Shown in pieces: positions 7,710 through 11,015 of a stretch of 11,015 nt of DNA. Position 1 is the first letter of the stretch. Every line of letters begins with the position of its first letter. Location: the NCBI GenBank assembly GCA_003024985.2, contig PXIH01S0056202.1. One strand, 5' to 3'. The translations under genes were made by a program, and so were the position numbers. This DNA is from Euperipatoides rowelli. Its lineage: Eukaryota > Onychophora > Udeonychophora > Euonychophora > Peripatopsidae. The notes under the pieces were generated by a model. The model did no database searches and was not told the origin of the DNA. It worked only from the letters and a program-made list of their open reading frames with translations.

Positions 7710-7916
7710 ATTCTGTTTATTACTGTCTTTGAATCGACTAAATTATGGGATCAAGGTCATAAATTGTCATTTTTTTTCTACCTTTCTAGTGTTTTGACCT
7801 TGTTTCTTGATATTTTGGCGAACAAATTGCTGCAATATGTGATTACTCCTACGGAACGTAGAATGAGAGGCGACAATATTTACTTTAAAAAATTTGATTA
7901 TCTAAGAAAGGACTGA
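7710..7916 (+). other. Exon-like open frame within the CADPS intron
   Basis: Stop-to-stop frame of 68 codons without a starting ATG, ending TGA 7914-7916. An acceptor-like TTTTTTTCTACCTTTCTAG ends at 7789. From there the frame reads VLTLFLDILANKLLQYVITP, then TERRMRGDNIYFKKFDYL. The part 7815-7885 is less AT-rich than its surroundings. No match to CAPS or any family I know. It might be a cryptic or alternative terminal exon, a transposon remnant or chance; open frames of this length are expected a few times in DNA of this composition. Confidence 0.2.
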
Positions 7917-9180
7917 ATATTTTGTTAAAGCTGACATTAACACTACAGGCCATACAAGATATTATATCGGAACACACAAAAATAAGGAGACTGTTTTATT
8001 AGAAATCGCAAAGTACAAAATTGGAATCACCTCTCCGACTAGTTTTATCCTCTTCTTGACAATTTCCTCAAAAATGTTGTAACACGATAGCCTTTATCAG
8101 TACCAGACAATTCATATTTGAACCTGTTATCTTGAATGTATAAGCCATATATACATATCATTAGGTAGGCTATATATTGACACAACTTTGAAAAAGCTCC
8201 ATATACTCTAAAAAAGTATTTAAAATTTAATTTTTGTATTTTGAGTAATAAAACAAAGGTCACAACATTTATTTGTGGCAAAAATGATTTATGCCAGTCA
8301 AGCAATAGTTACAGTATGGCACCTGCTTGATTAGACGTGCTGCGTGGTTTCGCTATATAAAGGGTTTTAAAACTTTGTCATCTCCAGTTATTAAAAAAAA
8401 TCTTTGTATCAAAAAAGTTTAGATAATGGTGATTAAAAGTGGCCTAATTTATGACACTAAAAATTCTGTTCATATAGACTAAGTATATTGTAGCCTTTAT
8501 GAAAATAATTTTTTTTTTTTCAATTTGGGGTTACATTGACACTATGACAATGTTACCCTATTGATTGTTAAATTACATTTCCTAGGTTAATAATGTTAAA
8601 TAACATTCAATTTTTGGTTTGAACTCTTATTATAGCATACTTCCATTTGATTAACATCTTTTAATCCTCCCCCCAACCTTTCGTTTTATCGTGTCTATTG
8701 AAATCACCATGACTCCTGTGTATGTAGGCTATTCTTCCCCTATAATATAAAATCTATTTTGCTAAAGCAATGAAATTGACCATTGATCAGGTAAAAAAAA
8801 AAGTAATATATTAGGGTTAAAAAAGTTAATAAAACACAATATTGTTGAATCATGTTAAACAAATGAAGTAGTCTAAGCCTGGACACCCAACATTTTTGAC
8901 ATAGCCTACTGTAAATGAGGAAAGGGTTTTGTACATTCCTTGAAAATGAATCTAGGAATATGGCTTTGATAGATTCTAGATTCGTGTTAATGAATTAATA
9001 TGGATCACCCTAATCCAATGGAATTCCAGCAGTGGACTGGATGATTGTTTCATATTGTAATAAATGTATAATTGTTGATAGTTTTTTTTTAATTAAAATC
9101 CCCATGATTTAATAGCCTATAAAAAAAATATATTAAAAAAAAATAATAAAATTAGGCTATATATATTAAAAAAAATATTA
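7917..9180. other. AT-rich intron DNA, no gene seen
   Basis: Scattered TAGGCTA/TAGCCTACTGTA motifs (about 8165, 8724, 8902 and 9113) and one imperfect 11-bp inverted repeat (8528-8558). The part 9000-9060 may belong to the LINE whose tail lies at 9181-9249, but only WNSS can be read, too little to assign. Confidence 0.55.
8528..8558. repeat. Imperfect 11-bp inverted repeat
   Basis: GGGTTACATTG (8528-8538) and CAATGTTACCC (8548-8558) pair with one mismatch over a 9-base loop, flanked by a further CAAT/ATTG pair. It may be an RNA hairpin or a remnant of a small inverted-repeat element. Confidence 0.55.
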
Positions 9181-9249
9181 GGTTAGGACCAGGGACAACC
9201 TCGTTGGACTCAAGTCTGTTGTTGTCCGGCATATTTGTATTTGTATTAA
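9181..9249 (+). mobile_element. Second LINE-type 3' end (stem-loop plus tail)
   Basis: GGACAAC (9193-9199) pairs exactly with GTTGTCC (9221-9227), followed at once by ATATTTGTATTTGTATTA (9231-9248), a short hexamer-repeat tail. Hairpin plus TATTTG tail is the usual look of CR1/L2-like LINE 3' ends. No reverse transcriptase can be read with confidence upstream, so the 5' limit is unknown. Confidence 0.5.
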
Positions 9250-9825
9250 TTTTGAAAAGAAGAGGATAACAGAATACACTACCATGACTAATTATTATCT
9301 TTTTTTTTTTTTAATTTTTATGGTGCTACAAACAGCACTAGAAATTAAAATTTTTTGCTGGTACCCCACCAGACTACCCCTCTTTATGTACCAGTAGCCC
9401 GGTTGTTTTTGTAGTAGCCCAAATTTTCTGTAGAAAAATAATCAAATAGCCTAAACAGAACATTTTTGCTTGTTTATTTTTTTTGATTATTTTGATACAT
9501 GCAATATTGATACCCAATAAATCTACAATAATTCTAATGCAAGTAGCCTACCAGTATTTTTTATTGGAAATAAAAATACAATCAATCGTCTGTGTTTGTA
9601 TTAATTGAATTTTTAATTAAGCTTAATCGTGAGTTAAATTTGCCAATAGGCTATAGCCAAATTCAAATAGACTCCACAGATGTACAGTAAGTTTAGACGC
9701 TATTTTTATATGATTTTTTCCCTTACTGGAAAATAAAATTAATATTAGACAGAGTGCAGACTAATGTAAAACTGCTATATTTTTAAATTTTACTCAAACA
9801 ATTTTGATGCTACTTTATATAAAAT
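9250..9825. other. Intron DNA with an unclassified repeat-like stretch
   Basis: The part 9318-9425 is less AT-rich and carries short inverted pairs, GTGCT/AGCAC (from 9323) and CTGGT/ACCAG (near 9358-9373), plus two AGTAGCCC words (9393-9400 and 9413-9420). It looks like part of a dispersed element but I cannot name it. The rest is AT-rich with TAGCCTA motifs. Confidence 0.4.
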
Positions 9826-9827
9826 TA

Positions 9828-10087
9828 CAATAAACCCCGCCAGTCTGAAAGTGCCCAGTCCGAACATAAAAATATAATAATTTTTTTTTATCATAGGATG
9901 CAGAAAATGAGAAGTCTGTGATACAGACGCTAGTAGATAGCGTCTGGATCTCAGACCAACCATTGTCCTTCGAAGAATCAAAAAAAAATTTTTTTTTTTT
10001 TTGAAATGTCTTATATGGAAATTCTGTACAAATTACAATCCGAACAGAGCTTGGATCCGATTGATTTGGTCTAAAGGGGTTTTACTG
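9828..10087. mobile_element. pogo/Tigger-like miniature inverted-repeat element
   Basis: The left end CAATAAACCCC (from 9828) and the reverse complement of the right end, CAGTAAAACCCC (ending at 10087), agree at about 15 of 22 positions with one gap. Each end is flanked by TA (9826-9827 and 10088-10089), the target duplication of Tc1/mariner-pogo elements. CAGTAAAACCCC closely resembles Tigger/pogo terminal repeats. At 260 bp with no transposase frame it is non-autonomous. The interior has a nested hairpin (9914-9956) and A/T runs. Confidence 0.6.
9914..9956. repeat. Nested alternating hairpins in the miniature element
   Basis: CAGACGCTA (9924-9932) pairs exactly with TAGCGTCTG (9938-9946) over a 5-base loop. 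The same arms can instead pair outward: GTCTG (9914-9918) with CAGAC (9924-9928), and GTCTG (9942-9946) with CAGAC (9952-9956). All three loops are five bases long. Confidence 0.7.
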
Positions 10088-10089
10088 TA

Positions 10090-10932
10090 TTTATTTTACA
10101 TTTTTACCGGTAGCCGGACGGACTAATCTAAACTTGCAATTAGTTAGTAGTAAAAAAAAAAGTAATTGTCTTGTGTCTCTTATTACGGTAGCCTATATAG
10201 GCTACAGTACGTATACAAGTGAGTGTCTTACATTATATTTTTTTATTTGTCCAAAAATAATTGTGTTTTATTTCATGATTGGTCAAAAGAGCAATAATAT
10301 TTTTTTTATATATCAATAGAACATATTCCAATTTACTAAGAAGGCATAATCACTTATTAATGTTGTAGGGGATATTATGGTGTCTTGGTGATGGCAAATA
10401 TACGCATTGTTCAATCTGTGTGAGCGGAAATGGTTAAATAGGATCCATACCGGTTACCTATGCATTACATATAATTTCAGTCACAGTCATAACCTTGAAA
10501 GAGGGTGGTCTAATCTCTACTAGTTGAGAAAATATAACTGTGTCCATGACAATGAATATCAATATAATCTTAATTAGCATCCAAAAATATCATTGGCATG
10601 TGCACGAGATATCCTTTACCGTATTACAGATGGTGTCGCCATGTGCCTTAATTAACATACTTTTTTTCTTCTAATGTGATAAATCTAAATGGTGAGTAAC
10701 TATAGGATTTTACCAAACCTAGCATCGGTAGTAGGACTGTATCGATCAAATTGAGCCATTATAAAGTTATGAAATTCAAAACCAAGACTGCCACATAACA
10801 ACAAATAACATTGGATTTTCTTTTCTTTTTCTCTTGTTTCTATTTCACTCATACGAAAAACCTTTTAAAATGTGAATAATAAAAGTTTATATAGTAGGCT
10901 AGGCTACGGTATATAGTGAAATTAAACCACAC
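10090..10932. other. Intron DNA, no gene seen
   Basis: Contains the exact 18-bp palindrome at 10188-10205, followed by AGTACGTATAC, and GTAGGCTAGGCTAC near 10895. No CAPS exon, RNA gene or transposon recognised. Confidence 0.55.
10188..10205. repeat. Perfect 18-bp palindrome GTAGCCTATATAGGCTAC
   Basis: Exact palindrome of two TAGGCTA-type half sites, followed by AGTAC, so the TACAGTA companion motif is attached here as well. Confidence 0.85.
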
Positions 10933-11015
10933 AATTCAAATTCAAATTCTTTATTGCTTAGAAATGAGACATTTCTGTACAATATAAAGTAAATACAAAT
11001 TGGGAATCACAAGAT
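10933..11015 (-). mobile_element. LINE 3' end on the minus strand (partial)
   Basis: Read on the minus strand: a stem-loop AGAAATG-tct-CATTTCT (10976-10960), then AATAAA (10955-10950), then a tail GAATTTGAATTTGAATT (10949-10933). AATAAAGAATTTGAATTTG-type endings are typical of CR1/RTE-like LINEs. The body of the element lies beyond the window end, and it is antisense to CADPS. Confidence 0.6.

Larger units (their letters stand above)
6123..11015 (+). other. CADPS: CADPS first coding intron (partial, at least 4.9 kb)
   Basis: Runs from the donor to the window end. I searched by eye for the next CAPS block (family members continue with an acidic, Gln/Ala-rich stretch) and did not find it, so the acceptor is probably outside. 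Contents: AT-rich DNA, three LINE 3' ends (6701-6990, 9181-9249, 10933-11015), a pogo-like miniature element (9828-10087), an exon-like open frame (7710-7916) and many TAGGCTA/TACTGTA motifs. Confidence 0.9.

Noticed and set aside
8045-8305. 86-codon minus-strand ORF in the intron
   Set aside because: Composition follows the AT-rich background and I see no motif, promoter or splice context; chance frames of this length are expected here.
9790-9981. 63-codon minus-strand ORF
   Set aside because: Crosses the left boundary of the miniature transposon and reads through its hairpin.
10134-10319. 61-codon + strand ORF
   Set aside because: Non-ATG start, runs through the TAGGCTA palindrome and T-rich DNA, no recognisable domain.
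1-11015. tRNA or rRNA genes
   Set aside because: No cloverleaf A/B box pairs or conserved rRNA stretches were seen on either strand.

Overview
This is AT-rich nuclear DNA from an animal. It carries one clear protein-coding exon: the 5' coding exon of CADPS (CAPS / UNC-31), the calcium-dependent activator of dense-core vesicle exocytosis. The exon (5334-6122, + strand) encodes 263 residues. It starts at an ATG that has an in-frame stop 15 bases upstream, and it ends in phase 0 at a textbook CAG|GTAAGT donor. The protein is close to CAPS proteins across bilaterians. The host looks like a bilaterian with spliced genes, decayed LINEs and very AT-rich intergenic DNA. A marine invertebrate, perhaps an echinoderm, is my guess from the overall look; the sequence alone does not settle it.

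Layout. 1-1600: AT-rich intergenic DNA with the C-terminal remnant of a LINE reverse transcriptase on the minus strand (48-217), a degenerate direct repeat (321-452 and 579-694) and a 29-base A run. 1600-2900: mostly AT-rich, with hints of minus-strand transcription: a last-exon-like stretch at 1798-1911 with a downstream AATAAA, a 97-codon ORF at 2445-2738, and a CpG-bearing patch with a perfect CRE palindrome and a YY1-like box (2781-2880). 2900-4560: AT-rich, no gene seen. 4560-4930: a CpG-bearing island, the best candidate for the CADPS promoter. It has YY1-, E2F- and MYB-like sites, a 38-codon upstream ORF, and a strong minus-strand splice donor that suggests divergent transcription. 4930-5333: leader or proximal region with two overlapping short uORFs. 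5334-6122: CADPS exon. 6123-11015: at least 4.9 kb of the first coding intron; the next coding exon was not found.

The intron holds transposon debris: LINE 3' ends at about 6701-6990 (+), about 9181-9249 (+) and 10933-11015 (-), each with a stem-loop near a short repeated tail, and a 260-bp pogo/Tigger-like miniature DNA transposon with a nested hairpin (9828-10087).

The most unusual feature is the density of TAGGCTA / TAGCCTA / TAGGCCTA, often joined to TACTGTA / TACAGTA. There are about 40 copies in 11 kb outside the coding exon, several arranged as perfect palindromes. One 16-bp-arm palindrome is present in one copy of the direct repeat and absent from the other, so these short palindromes are gained or lost as units.
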